Source: an uncultured Bacilli bacterium
GTDB lineage: Bacteria > Bacillota_I > Bacilli_A > RF39 > UBA660
DNA: 21,677 nucleotides
Assembly: GCA_910578855.1 (NCBI GenBank)
Contig: CAJTRV010000003.1
Coordinates: 55,462 to 77,138 of the forward strand
Direction: 5' to 3'
In this document: positions 7,517-15,531 of the stretch, piece after piece
Numbering within the stretch: position 1 is the stretch's first letter
Layout: each line of letters starts with the position of its first letter
Program-made: the position numbers and the translations under genes
The notes under the pieces: generated by a model
The model's database searches: none
The model's input: only the letters and a program-made list of their open reading frames with translations
What the model was told of the DNA's origin: nothing

Positions 7517-9175
7517 TCATCCTTTTACAGAAATTTTCTTGCGTAATCCTGGAATTTTCTTTATAATTCCATGAACCATTCGTTCGCCAAACACTTCATA
7601 AATTAAATTACTCTTAAAAGCACATACAAGATAGACAATAATTCCCACAACTGCATAGAAAACTGATAAGCCTACTCCTACCATTCGCGAAGTTGTCGTC
7701 GTACTAATAAATAAACCTAGAATCATAAGAGTTAGTAACATAATTCCCACACACAATACCGTTTTAATAGCAATCTTAACAGTATTCCAATATTTAACAT
7801 GATATAGTTTTTTTAACTGATACAATAAAAACGTAATTGCAATACTCTGAATTAGTAACGTTGCAACAATAGGTCCATAATATGCTTCAATCCCAATATG
7901 AGCAAATAGCGTCATAATTGGTATATTAAGTAAGACCTTTCCAACCACGGTTCCAAACAAGGTTCCAAGGGAAATCTTAGAACGATTTAATGTCTGCATA
8001 ATGTCAATTAACACTGTAAAGAAAGAAAATGATATTGCCTGTAAAATGTAAAAGCGAAAGATATCAATACTGAGCTGATCAAATCCATAAAAGACAACCC
8101 AAACTGGTGTTGCTAAAAAACTAAGACCAATCGCCATGGGAATCGTTGTCACGAGTAAGGCTTGTAATGGTTGATTTACCTTACGATTTAAATCTTTCCA
8201 ATCTTTTTTAACATTAGCACTGGCAATATGGGGAATCAAACTCGTCGATACCCCTAAGGCAATTGCTACAATAATCATATTTAACTTTGTCGCCCAAGTC
8301 GCTAAAACACCAATCGTTGTCTCCGCAATTTGCGTACTATAACCAAGCTTAATCATCGTATTGACAACCGTCATCGTGTCAACCATTCCACTAATCGAGT
8401 TCATTACATCAATCACGACAAAAGGAAGCGCATAACAGATAATTTTTTTTATAATATCTTTACTCGTAATTTTTTTCTCAGCCAACCTAGCTGATTCATG
8501 CCGTTTTAGTTTTCGCCCATTCTTCGCAAGAACACGTAATAGATAAAAATAAGCTACTAAACACCCTACAGTCGCTGCAAATACCGAAATTCCAACTGCT
8601 GTTTCAACCGAGAGATGAAAAACGCGAATAACTGTAAAACTACCAGCAATAATAATCGTTACCCGAACCAATTGTTCAATTATGTTGGCCATGCTAGAAG
8701 GGAAAATAAACTTTTGCCCCTGTAAATATCCCTGGGTGACACTTTCCAAAGGAACAATTAACAAAGCAGTAGCCACAATACGAATGACTAAGGTAACACT
8801 TTCTATACTATTCCCACCAACGGCATCTCCTATTATCATTTTAGCTAGCATCGGCGCAAATATAATTAAAATGATAAAAAAGAACACACCGAGGGTAATA
8901 ATTAGTGTTGCACCAATTTTATAAGCTCGTTCTTTGGTATGATGATACCCCAGCGTATTATACTCGCTGATTACCTTACTCATTGCAATGGGAATTCCGC
9001 TATTGGACAAACTTAAAAAAATAGCATATATGGAATAAGCATAGGTATAAAGAGCGCCCCCTTGCGTTCCAATAATCGCATAAAAAGGAATAACATAAAA
9101 TAATCCTATTATCTTACAGATGACAATTCCTATGGTCGCTATCATAGCGCCTTCTAAAAAACTACTCTTTTTCAT
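7517..9175 (-). CDS. Polysaccharide/lipid flippase of the SpoVB/MurJ (MATE-like) superfamily
   Basis: This 552-residue integral membrane protein has about fourteen hydrophobic segments and few charged residues within them. It begins MKKSSFLEGAMIATIGIVIC, the start typical of SpoVB-like and YtgP/MurJ-like exporters of the MOP superfamily. Members move lipid-linked cell-wall or spore-cortex precursors across the membrane. Features of the group include the GTQGGALYTYAYSIYAIFLS segment after the first helix, the NSGIPIAMSKVISEYN loop, and a central LKRHESAR-containing cytoplasmic loop. The ATG lies 10 bases after the stop of the Cse60-like gene, with AGGATG as ribosome binding site overlapping that stop. 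The neighbour suggests a sporulation role (SpoVB-like), but a general lipid II flippase cannot be excluded. The protein is complete. Confidence 0.9.
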   Translation of the reverse strand: MKKSSFLEGAMIATIGIVICKIIGLFYVIPFYAIIGTQGGALYTYAYSIYAIFLSLSNSGIPIAMSKVISEYNTLGYHHTKERAYKIGATLIITLGVFFFIILIIFAPMLAKMIIGDAVGGNSIESVTLVIRIVATALLIVPLESVTQGYLQGQKFIFPSSMANIIEQLVRVTIIIAGSFTVIRVFHLSVETAVGISVFAATVGCLVAYFYLLRVLAKNGRKLKRHESARLAEKKITSKDIIKKIICYALPFVVIDVMNSISGMVDTMTVVNTMIKLGYSTQIAETTIGVLATWATKLNMIIVAIALGVSTSLIPHIASANVKKDWKDLNRKVNQPLQALLVTTIPMAIGLSFLATPVWVVFYGFDQLSIDIFRFYILQAISFSFFTVLIDIMQTLNRSKISLGTLFGTVVGKVLLNIPIMTLFAHIGIEAYYGPIVATLLIQSIAITFLLYQLKKLYHVKYWNTVKIAIKTVLCVGIMLLTLMILGLFISTTTTSRMVGVGLSVFYAVVGIIVYLVCAFKSNLIYEVFGERMVHGIIKKIPGLRKKISVKG

Positions 9176-9185
9176 ATTTCACATC

Positions 9186-9359
9186 CTAATCACGATACAT
9201 AATAAGGGCCGAAAAACAATAAATTTGTTCCTCACCACATACACTAGTCGAAACCTGAAATTTAATATCGACAATTTCAGCATCTGTTTTCTCTAAAAAC
9301 TGGTTCACAGCTTTTTCCAAATCTAACTCATGAGCTTCATCAATTACTTTTACTTTCAT
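9186..9359 (-). CDS. Cse60-like sporulation protein, 57 residues
   Basis: This small gene encodes a 57-residue protein starting MKVKVIDEAHELDLEKAVNQ and containing DIKFQVSTSVCGEEQIYCFS near the end. The pattern (an acidic, helical first half, then IVDIKFQVS and EEQIYCFSALIMY) resembles Cse60, a small Bacillus protein made under sporulation sigma factor E. Its biochemical role is unknown. The ATG at 9359 has GGTGAT just upstream, partly inside a small inverted repeat. The TAG stop overlaps the ribosome binding site of the flippase gene, so the two are probably co-transcribed. Family assignment is by recognition of the sequence pattern only. Confidence 0.8.
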   Translation of the reverse strand: MKVKVIDEAHELDLEKAVNQFLEKTDAEIVDIKFQVSTSVCGEEQIYCFSALIMYRD

Positions 9360-9379
9360 ATGATCACCAGTATGATCAT
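9360..9379. repeat. Small inverted repeat over the cse60-like ribosome binding site
   Basis: ATGATCA (9360-9366) and TGATCAT (9373-9379) form a perfect 7-bp inverted repeat around CCAGTA. On the minus strand the Shine-Dalgarno-like GGTGAT falls in the loop and right arm, directly before the start codon. It could hide the start in mRNA or bind a protein; no function is shown. Confidence 0.4.
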
Positions 9380-9410
9380 AGCAAAATCATCAGGCATAAT
9401 ATGTCATATT

Positions 9411-9890
9411 CTATAACGTTTGACTATAATAAATTTTCTTCCGCTCATTTTCCGGATTGCTATAAACAATCATCACTTGGATGGTAGGATGAAATTGTTC
9501 AATCGGTTTGGTCGTTGCGATATACCCCACAAGTACAATTCCTTTGACATTTTTTTCATCATGCTTTTGCTCCGGAATTAGATTTAATTTTTGATCATAA
9601 ATTCCAACACTTGGAAATACATCCGCAGTTTTTTGATCATGATAGACAATCGCCTCAATATTTTTCATTGATTCTTTTGGGTTATCAATGACAACACTAT
9701 AAGTAATTTCATCATCAGTATGGCGATCTAATTCAATTGATACATTGACAACATCTTTTGATGTTGTCACTTTTTTTAACTCTTTCATCTCTTCAATATA
9801 ACTATGATAAATGATATTATCCTCATCTAGTTGTCCTATACAACCACTTAGTAATAAAATTATTAAACAGACAAGTCCGGTCTTTTTCAT
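9411..9890 (-). CDS. Putative lipoprotein of unknown function
   Basis: This 159-residue protein has a clear lipoprotein signal: positive N-terminus MKK, a hydrophobic stretch, and the lipobox LLSGC with the modified cysteine at C17. The mature part is hydrophilic and beta-rich, with SIELDRHTDDEITYSVVIDN and VKGIVLVGYIATTKPIEQFH resembling immunoglobulin-like strands, but I recognise no family. It should be anchored to the outer face of the membrane. The ribosome binding site AGAGG is well placed. It follows the M23 peptidase gene after 37 bases, in the same direction, so it is probably the last gene of the YgjP-M23-lipoprotein operon. Confidence 0.85.
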   Translation of the reverse strand: MKKTGLVCLIILLLSGCIGQLDEDNIIYHSYIEEMKELKKVTTSKDVVNVSIELDRHTDDEITYSVVIDNPKESMKNIEAIVYHDQKTADVFPSVGIYDQKLNLIPEQKHDEKNVKGIVLVGYIATTKPIEQFHPTIQVMIVYSNPENERKKIYYSQTL

Positions 9891-9927
9891 AGATACCTCT
9901 TTCCATTCTGATAAAAGGGATGCCCCC

Positions 9928-11142
9928 CTAATATCTTGTGATTCGATCTTCGAAATAATCCGTCACGCCACCACTCCATGGAAAATTAACAATCTGTCGT
10001 GGATCAAATGTATTCCCAAGAAAAGTTGACCAATTATAATAATCTTTTAAGTAATGACCACGGGCAATTCCAAAATGAAGATGTTGTCCAGTCGAACATT
10101 GATCCCAATATTCAATACTTGGATCCCCCCCCATAACCCCAATTTGGGTATTTTTTGTCACAACCTGCCCCTGAGAAACATTAATTTGACGTAAATGAGC
10201 ATATTCGGTAGTATACTTCACTCCGTTTACTGTATGGAGAATAAAAATCATATTCCCTCCACAAGTTGAACGATAACGCATTCCAATCACCGTTCCATTC
10301 GCTGCAGCATAAACTGGTACATATCCGGATTGGGTTACATCCAACGCTTCATGAAGTTCATAAACATGCGTTGCAGGGTTCAAACGATACCCATATTCAC
10401 TAACGACATATCCTTGCTGAATTGGACGCCAAAATACCGTATCACTTGGCAACGTATTCCGTCCACAAGTCTTAATATCCTCATTGTCTTTACATCCCAT
10501 ATTTTCCAATGTCCTAATTGCCTCACGTTGAAGAGTAATTTCTTCACTGGTATCGATCTTAATTGTTGAAATCTCACCAAGACGTTTTCCCAATTTCGCA
10601 ACTTCAGCTCGTAAATGTTCTTTCTCTTTTTGTAATTTTTCACGTTTCTCTTTTAATTCTTCTTGTTTCTTTTTATTATTAGAAATCATATTCTCAAAAT
10701 CTTTAATTAACGTTTCATTATAGTTTGCCAATTGTTCTGAAACAGCTACCCGGTAAATAAAATCCGTAAAATCTTTCGCACCAAAAGCATACTCTAAATA
10801 AGCAGATTCCCCACTAGAGACTTGAACAAAATTTAATATTTGTTTAATCTCTTTATCCTTAGCTTTAATCTTATCATTTAATGCTGTAATTTCTTTACTG
10901 AGATTTAATACATCTTGCTCCATCTTTGAAACATTTTCTTCAATATTTTTAATCCCTTTTTCTGTCTCTAAAAGCTTATTCTTGGTTTCTTCTTCTTCTT
11001 GTTGAGCCTGATTATACTTTGCCTCAAGTTCATCCAATTCAGTTTTTAAATCACCTAGCGTTTGCGCTTGAATTTCCTCGGGAACAATTAAAGTGACGAC
11101 CAATAATAACCCAATTAACAATAAATGAAATCCCTTTTTCAT
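9928..11142 (-). CDS. Secreted coiled-coil M23 (LytM-type) peptidoglycan peptidase
   Basis: This 404-residue protein combines a signal peptide (residues 1-26, probable cleavage after IQA), two long coiled coils rich in E and K (about 28-105 and 145-215), and a C-terminal M23 metallopeptidase domain (about 236-370). The Zn-binding pattern is complete: H264 and D268 in HEALD, H316 in YAHLR, and H354/H356 in QHLHFG. The layout resembles EnvC/NlpD-type and CwlO-like cell-wall factors, which cut or activate cutting of peptide cross-links during division. Four cysteines (C217, C226, C294 and C349) could form disulfides outside the cell. The start overlaps the region just after the ygjP-like stop (4 bases between), so the genes are co-transcribed. 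Confidence 0.93.
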   Translation of the reverse strand: MKKGFHLLLIGLLLVVTLIVPEEIQAQTLGDLKTELDELEAKYNQAQQEEEETKNKLLETEKGIKNIEENVSKMEQDVLNLSKEITALNDKIKAKDKEIKQILNFVQVSSGESAYLEYAFGAKDFTDFIYRVAVSEQLANYNETLIKDFENMISNNKKKQEELKEKREKLQKEKEHLRAEVAKLGKRLGEISTIKIDTSEEITLQREAIRTLENMGCKDNEDIKTCGRNTLPSDTVFWRPIQQGYVVSEYGYRLNPATHVYELHEALDVTQSGYVPVYAAANGTVIGMRYRSTCGGNMIFILHTVNGVKYTTEYAHLRQINVSQGQVVTKNTQIGVMGGDPSIEYWDQCSTGQHLHFGIARGHYLKDYYNWSTFLGNTFDPRQIVNFPWSGGVTDYFEDRITRY

Positions 11143-11146
11143 TCTT

Positions 11147-11782
11147 TCACCCTTTCAATTGTTTTCGAATTTGACGATATTGTGGACAATACTTAGCCAC
11201 TAACTGCCAAAACTCCTTAGAATGATTAAAATGTGTTAAATGAGCCAGCTCATGAATAATAACATAGTCCATACATTCTAAAGGATATTGAATTAAATCA
11301 TAATTTAAAGTAATCGTCATACTACGACGATTACAAACACCCCAACGGGTTTTCATCTTCCGAATACGTAATGGTAAATATGGAATTTCTTCTTCCATTT
11401 CATAATAAATTTGATCAAAACGTTCCTGAGCTAATTTAAGCATTTGCTGCCGAAGCCATCGTTCCAAATGCTTGGAACTTGGAACATATATTTTATCATC
11501 ATGTATTGTAACATCATTGATTGTTGATACACTTATTATATCATACTTCTGTCCTAAATAATAAAAATTTGCAGCTCGTTCTTGTTTCTTTTTTTGTTTT
11601 TGATGCATTCGAACAAGGGCATGAATATTTTGATCTAATATTTGAATCACCTGACGTTTGGTCGTCAATATCCCAGTAGTCACATAAATAATATTGGGAT
11701 CTTTGAGTCGAATATAGGTGTTTTTATTTCGCTTTTTTTCAATGACGACATCATAATCACAATGATCAATTTGATACTTCAT
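11147..11782 (-). CDS. YgjP-like zinc metallopeptidase domain protein (DUF45)
   Basis: This 211-residue protein belongs to the YgjP/DUF45 metallopeptidase group, related to SprT-like and wss1-like peptidases. The signature is complete: TRWGVCNRRSMTITLNYDLI followed by the zinc motif HELAH (H177, E178, H181) and the downstream ligand H187 in NHSKEFW. The N-terminal half is strand-rich and basic. No signal peptide is present, so it should act in the cytoplasm. The natural substrate of this family is unknown. It is the first gene of an operon with the M23 peptidase and the lipoprotein. The start has GGTGAT as ribosome binding site. Confidence 0.92.
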   Translation of the reverse strand: MKYQIDHCDYDVVIEKKRNKNTYIRLKDPNIIYVTTGILTTKRQVIQILDQNIHALVRMHQKQKKKQERAANFYYLGQKYDIISVSTINDVTIHDDKIYVPSSKHLERWLRQQMLKLAQERFDQIYYEMEEEIPYLPLRIRKMKTRWGVCNRRSMTITLNYDLIQYPLECMDYVIIHELAHLTHFNHSKEFWQLVAKYCPQYRQIRKQLKG

Positions 11783-11803
11783 AGAATCACCACACTCTTA
11801 CTC

Positions 11804-11832
11804 ATTTTACCATAGGATACCCCATTTGAAAA
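11804..11832 (-). promoter_or_regulatory. Promoter of the ygjP-M23-lipoprotein operon
   Basis: On the minus strand TTTTCA (11832-11827) is followed after 17 bases by TAAAAT (11809-11804), which is preceded by TGG and so is an extended -10. The predicted start is about 15 bases before the start codon, so the leader is short. Confidence 0.5.
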
Positions 11833-11959
11833 TGAAAAATTACAGTTCTTTCCATTGTAATCCATAATTCAGCTTATATTTAAAATAACTATTTGTCTAC
11901 CATAATAATTAATATAGGAATCTTCTAACTACTTAAAAATATGAATATTATTATAAGCA

Positions 11960-11993
11960 AAAAGAAGAATGAACTATACTCCATTCTCCTTTT
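11960..11993 (-). terminator. Terminator of the LRR protein gene
   Basis: Directly after the stop codon, AAAAGGAGAATG (11993-11982) pairs with CATTCTTCTTTT (11971-11960) on the minus strand over 12 bp with one G-U pair. The right arm ends in a T run. Confidence 0.75.
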
Positions 11994-11994
11994 A

Positions 11995-13350
11995 TTACTC
12001 ATAAAAAGCATTTAATAAACTCTCATTATCACTCCCAAACCACGTCTGACTAGGAGATTGTAATTTATTATTAATGTTTCCTTGAGCACTTTTATACTGT
12101 TCTAATGTCCCTATTGGTACTTGAATCGTATTAACAATTAAAGTAGAATTATTTAGAAAAATATTATTTCTTAACGTTGATGGTACATTTCCTTGAAATG
12201 TTACATGTGTCAATTTATTATTACTAAATGCACGATCTTCAATTTGATTAAGACCGCTTGGTAATACAACAGATTGTAAACCAAGGCCATCAAAGGCAAA
12301 ACGTCCTATCGATGTTATTTCATCAGGAATCACAATGTGACCCCGATCATTACCTGCATAACTATTTAAACTACGCTTATTTTCCGTGCCATCACCATTT
12401 CGATTATAAATAAAAGCGTCATCACCTATTACCTTATTACTACTAAAAGCTGCCATGTCAATATAAACAACACTATTAGGAATTACAATTTCCGTTAATA
12501 AATTATCCCAAAAAGATTGATAACCAATTCTTTTCACTGAACTAGGAAAATGAATTGAAGATAATTGATTATGAGAAAATGCTCTATTCCCAATCATAGT
12601 TACACTATTTGGAATCGTTACTGAATTCATTTTCTTACTATCAAATGAATAATCTCCTATTTTTGTAATGGTATGCCCGTTGATTTCTCTAGGAATATTA
12701 ACATCTAAGATTTCACTATACCCATTGGTATTATTTTTTCCACATAAATACCCAGTAATGGTCTCACCAGTCTCATCGGTTTGAAAGCATTCTTTTAAAG
12801 TTGTAACTAGTCCACTACTATCTACTTCCTTTTGACGAACTTCTACTTTTAATTCTAATGTTTTAGAAGTTGATGGTAAATTAACTTCTCCTCTAGGAAT
12901 CTCAGCTTTTATAACAAATGTTTTCTCACTACTAGCAAATAGGTCTTCCCCAATACGGATACCACTAATAGCGAATTTAATATTCGATGGTGCCGCGTTA
13001 TTCGCCTCCACAATTCCACTTACTTTAGTAATCACCGCATCGGTATTCCCATTGTTTTTGATGGTTACATTATACTCAATATAACTACCAGGGGAATCTA
13101 AATCAACATCAAAAGTGGCGGTTAGTTTATCCGTAATTCGACTATCGTTATTTACGGCATTGTTACTACGTTTCTCTTCAATATTCGTAAATAGAATGTC
13201 CCAATTGGTTGAAATCGTTACCGTTCCATTAATTTTGATCGATGAAGAAAGAGCAGCATATCCAAGGGCTATCCCACAAATCATAAACAAAGTAGCACTT
13301 AACACGATTAATCTTTTTTGATTCTTTTTTACAGATCTCATCTGAAACAT
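11995..13350 (-). CDS. Secreted BspA-type leucine-rich-repeat protein
   Basis: This 451-residue protein has an N-terminal hydrophobic segment (residues 13-34, ending LGYAALSSS) like the exported TasA/CalY-type surface proteins of Firmicutes. A beta-rich domain follows (about 36-175), with the adhesin-like phrase SYIEYNVTIKNNGNTDAVIT. The second half (about 210-400) carries BspA-type LRR_5 repeats: units of the form TIPNSVTMIGNRAFSHNQL recur at roughly 23-residue spacing, with one larger insert around FIYNRNGDGTENKRS. Such proteins act at the cell surface in adhesion, but no ligand can be inferred here. No LPxTG anchor is present. The chosen ATG has AAGG five bases upstream. It is a single-gene unit with its own promoter and terminator. 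Confidence 0.9.
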   Translation of the reverse strand: MFQMRSVKKNQKRLIVLSATLFMICGIALGYAALSSSIKINGTVTISTNWDILFTNIEEKRSNNAVNNDSRITDKLTATFDVDLDSPGSYIEYNVTIKNNGNTDAVITKVSGIVEANNAAPSNIKFAISGIRIGEDLFASSEKTFVIKAEIPRGEVNLPSTSKTLELKVEVRQKEVDSSGLVTTLKECFQTDETGETITGYLCGKNNTNGYSEILDVNIPREINGHTITKIGDYSFDSKKMNSVTIPNSVTMIGNRAFSHNQLSSIHFPSSVKRIGYQSFWDNLLTEIVIPNSVVYIDMAAFSSNKVIGDDAFIYNRNGDGTENKRSLNSYAGNDRGHIVIPDEITSIGRFAFDGLGLQSVVLPSGLNQIEDRAFSNNKLTHVTFQGNVPSTLRNNIFLNNSTLIVNTIQVPIGTLEQYKSAQGNINNKLQSPSQTWFGSDNESLLNAFYE

Positions 13351-13396
13351 CCCATCCTTACTATTTCAATTTAATTTTCTTATTTATTCCGTTATT

Positions 13397-13425
13397 AGTA
13401 TATCATAACCCTTGTAATTATTCTA
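13397..13425 (-). promoter_or_regulatory. Extended -10 promoter of the LRR gene
   Basis: On the minus strand TGATATACT (13405-13397) is an extended -10 box with a weak -35 (TAGAAT, 13425-13420) at 17 bases. The 14-mer GTTATGATATACTA is also found upstream of the DUF5305-like gene. Confidence 0.6.
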
Positions 13426-13534
13426 TATTTTTGTTCGTTTAAAATGCGATAGAAAAAAACCAACTACCAAAACCATTCTATGTAGGGAATAATTACCCTA
13501 TAGTGATTATGAATACAACTTAAAATAATAAATC

Positions 13535-13555
13535 AAAAAAAGAACATTCGTCCTT
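13535..13555 (-). terminator. Terminator after nrtR
   Basis: AAGGAC (13555-13550) pairs with GTTCTT (13545-13540) on the minus strand around GAAT, followed by a T run. It begins within the stop codon of the nrtR-like gene and ends the NAD operon. Confidence 0.7.
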
Positions 13556-14372
13556 ATTTTCCTTTATAACGAAATAGCGCCGAAGGGCGGTGCCCACCTC
13601 CCGTTTTCACCCGCTTTGTTTTCTCCACTTTACTAGCAATCATTCTCCGAAAAGCTGGATCAAGTAACTTTTTATCTAAAATAACTTCATATACTTGTTG
13701 TAGCTCTCCTAACGTAAAATACTCTGGCATCATATGAAACACAATATCTGTATATTCAATCTTATTTTTCAAGCGCTCAATTCCGGTATATAACACTTCC
13801 GCATGATCAAACGCTAAATCTTGGTTATCTTGTATCTGATAATGATACTGCTTCGTTGTCACATTAGCAAGTTCTTTCTGAACTCTAAATTTAAGCTGCT
13901 CTGTACCGTTATCTAACAAGACCAACGCTTCATTATCACTTTCTAAAACATTAACATGGAACCATGAAGCATCAGGATCTAACTTATCAGTGAGTCGATT
14001 TTTATCAACCAAAGACATATAGGCAGTACTAACAACCCGGGTTCTCGGATCTCGTTTTAATGAACTAAACGTGTATAATTGTTCAAGATAAATATGTTGT
14101 AGATTTGTTTTAGTAAATAAAACACGCTTACTCGCCTCTTCTAATGTCTCATCTATTCGTAAAAAACTTCCGGGTAAACACCACTTATCTTTAAACGGAT
14201 ATTGATTACGCTTTAACAGTAAAACACTAAAATACTTTTTACGTAATTTGCGATAATTTTCTTGTTCCCCATCTGAAATACTAAAAATTAAAATATCGGT
14301 TGTCATCGATAATTGATCAAACTGGGTCGCATCATAGTGTTTTAAAAACTCTTCTTCCGATGTATAATTCAT
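13554..14372 (-). CDS. nrtR: NrtR-type Nudix-related transcriptional regulator of NAD metabolism
   Basis: The protein has a Nudix-like N-terminal domain (about residues 25-165) and a winged-helix C-terminus (about 200-272), with FTLGELQQVYEVILDKKLLD and the ending HRPSALFRYKG typical of NrtR. NrtR represses NAD genes and leaves DNA when its Nudix domain binds ADP-ribose. The Nudix box is degenerate: where active enzymes have REUxEExGU it reads RVLFTKTNL (R83-L91), so the metal-binding glutamates are missing and it should sense, not hydrolyse. The start is placed at the ATG at 14372 (272 residues), with GAGGTGAT ideally spaced; an in-frame upstream ATG at 14396 has no such site. It is last in the nadE operon and may also have its own promoter. 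Function follows from architecture and neighbours. Confidence 0.88.
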   Translation of the reverse strand: MNYTSEEEFLKHYDATQFDQLSMTTDILIFSISDGEQENYRKLRKKYFSVLLLKRNQYPFKDKWCLPGSFLRIDETLEEASKRVLFTKTNLQHIYLEQLYTFSSLKRDPRTRVVSTAYMSLVDKNRLTDKLDPDASWFHVNVLESDNEALVLLDNGTEQLKFRVQKELANVTTKQYHYQIQDNQDLAFDHAEVLYTGIERLKNKIEYTDIVFHMMPEYFTLGELQQVYEVILDKKLLDPAFRRMIASKVEKTKRVKTGGGHRPSALFRYKGK

Positions 14373-14385
14373 CTTATCACCTCTC

Positions 14386-14400
14386 ATAATGATCATTATA
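14386..14400 (-). promoter_or_regulatory. nrtR -10 box overlapping a 14-bp palindrome
   Basis: ATAATGATCATTAT (14386-14399) is a perfect palindrome. On the minus strand it overlaps TATAAT (14400-14395) and the expected start of transcription, just before the nrtR ribosome binding site. This is the layout of an autoregulatory operator, but no good -35 box is visible and the motif differs from the GTTAATAAC sites. Confidence 0.45.
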
Positions 14401-14418
14401 CAGGATTTTTTTAGAAAT

Positions 14419-14441
14419 AAAAAGGATCATTTTCCATGATC
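14419..14441 (-). terminator. Weak terminator-like hairpin between prt and nrtR
   Basis: GATCAT/ATGATC (14441-14436 and 14430-14425) around GGAAA, followed by CTTTTT, lies at the end of the phosphoribosyltransferase gene. The stem is AT-rich and short, so it may only partly reduce read-through into nrtR. Confidence 0.4.
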
Positions 14442-14915
14442 ACTATAGTAACGATAATAACTGTGAACCCATGGTCTATAAGTAACACAGCCATCATAAA
14501 TCACATAAGTACCAAGAAATATCCCCTTATTTTTATCAATCATCTCCCTAATCGTATTTTCTGTTCGTCCCGAATAATAACTATCATCAACAAATATTGC
14601 CCGTTTTCTCTCTAGATCAACTTTACCATCTAATATGTTAAGTGACCTGCCATGTCGCAACCCACCATTTGTCACCATACATCTTTGGGCCGTAAAAGGT
14701 CCTATTGCCAGGTCCCAGTATCGCTTTATTGCAAGGCCAAAATTTCCACTTACAATCAAAACATCGAAGTCAACAGTTGTTATGATATCTTTGATAAAAT
14801 AAGTGATAATATCTGAATCTAATCGTAGTCGATAATCCAATTGATCAAAAAATTGTTCCCCTCCCACATAAATATTCAAACACTCATCAATAATTCGTTC
14901 AATTTTCTCTAACAT
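14427..14915 (-). CDS. Orphan type I phosphoribosyltransferase-like protein
   Basis: This 162-residue protein has the type I phosphoribosyltransferase PRPP motif: a hydrophobic strand, two acidic residues and a loop, AIFVDDSYYSGRT (residues 106-118, acids D110 and D111). A second motif typical of the fold, VLIVSGNFGLAIKRYWDLA (52-70), would be the PPi loop. The protein is short for a full biosynthetic PRTase and lacks the hood of any well-known family, so the base it uses is unknown. It is not the nicotinate PRTase, which is the separate pncB in this window and has another fold. It lies between nadD and nrtR, with 34 bases to nadD and a good AGAGG site, so it belongs to the NAD operon. It could act on a pyridine or on an adenine-type base, or may regulate. 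Confidence 0.8.
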   Translation of the reverse strand: MLEKIERIIDECLNIYVGGEQFFDQLDYRLRLDSDIITYFIKDIITTVDFDVLIVSGNFGLAIKRYWDLAIGPFTAQRCMVTNGGLRHGRSLNILDGKVDLERKRAIFVDDSYYSGRTENTIREMIDKNKGIFLGTYVIYDGCVTYRPWVHSYYRYYSDHGK

Positions 14916-14949
14916 AGCAATACCTCTCGTTTATATTCCTCATAAATTT

Positions 14950-15531
14950 TTATTCTCGATAAAAATGATGCTTTTGGATATACTTCCAAACCGCTGGATT
15001 TAATTCTGAAACAGGTGCCAATCCTGCTTTAATTTTCTGTCGAACTTCAGTCGAAGAAATCGCTATTAGTGGTAACTTAACAAAATGAATATGATCCTGA
15101 TATTCTGGATACAATTGCTCCAATTCGGCAATTTGATCCCCATTTCTTGGAATGACAATGAAATGATAATGTTTCAACATCTCATCATGACGCTCCCACC
15201 AATATAGTTCACGTAAGTTATCACTACCACAGATAAAATACAAAGTAGCTTCTGGATATTGTTGTTGAAAATAAGCAAGCGTCTGATAAGTATAAGTTAC
15301 TTGATCTTTCCGTTCATAATCAGAAATGATCACATTAGGAACATCCTGAAAGAGAAGTTCTAACATCTGAAGGCGATGATGAGCAGGAATTAATCCATCC
15401 TTAGGATATGTTGATCCCGTCGGAATAACAATTATCTTATCAAGTTCTATTTTCTCAAGCAATTGTTTCACCAACATATAATGCATTTGGTGAGGTGGAT
15501 TAAAACTACCGCCAAAAATTCCTAGTTTCAT
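14950..15531 (-). CDS. nadD: Nicotinate-nucleotide adenylyltransferase
   Basis: NadD joins ATP and nicotinate mononucleotide to nicotinate adenine dinucleotide in the cytoplasm. This 193-residue protein has the nucleotidyltransferase N-terminus LGIFGGSFNPPHQMH (residues 3-17) and the C-terminal ATP-binding motif ISSTEVR (158-164); the middle has YFICGSDNLREL (98-109) with the family's conserved GxDN segment. The usual HxGH signature reads HQMH here (H14, H17), with methionine in place of glycine. The ATG overlaps the stop of the radical SAM gene (ATGA at 15531-15528), so expression is coupled to it. Length is normal for the family. Confidence 0.95.
   Translation of the reverse strand: MKLGIFGGSFNPPHQMHYMLVKQLLEKIELDKIIVIPTGSTYPKDGLIPAHHRLQMLELLFQDVPNVIISDYERKDQVTYTYQTLAYFQQQYPEATLYFICGSDNLRELYWWERHDEMLKHYHFIVIPRNGDQIAELEQLYPEYQDHIHFVKLPLIAISSTEVRQKIKAGLAPVSELNPAVWKYIQKHHFYRE

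Noticed and set aside
10330..10643. Two short open frames (plus and minus) inside the M23 peptidase gene
   Set aside because: They are out-of-frame shadows of a gene with a complete, motif-supported reading frame.
13478..13503. Hairpin TAGGG/CCCTA upstream of the LRR gene
   Set aside because: The stem is short, no T run follows on either strand, and it lies upstream of the predicted promoter; no role can be supported.
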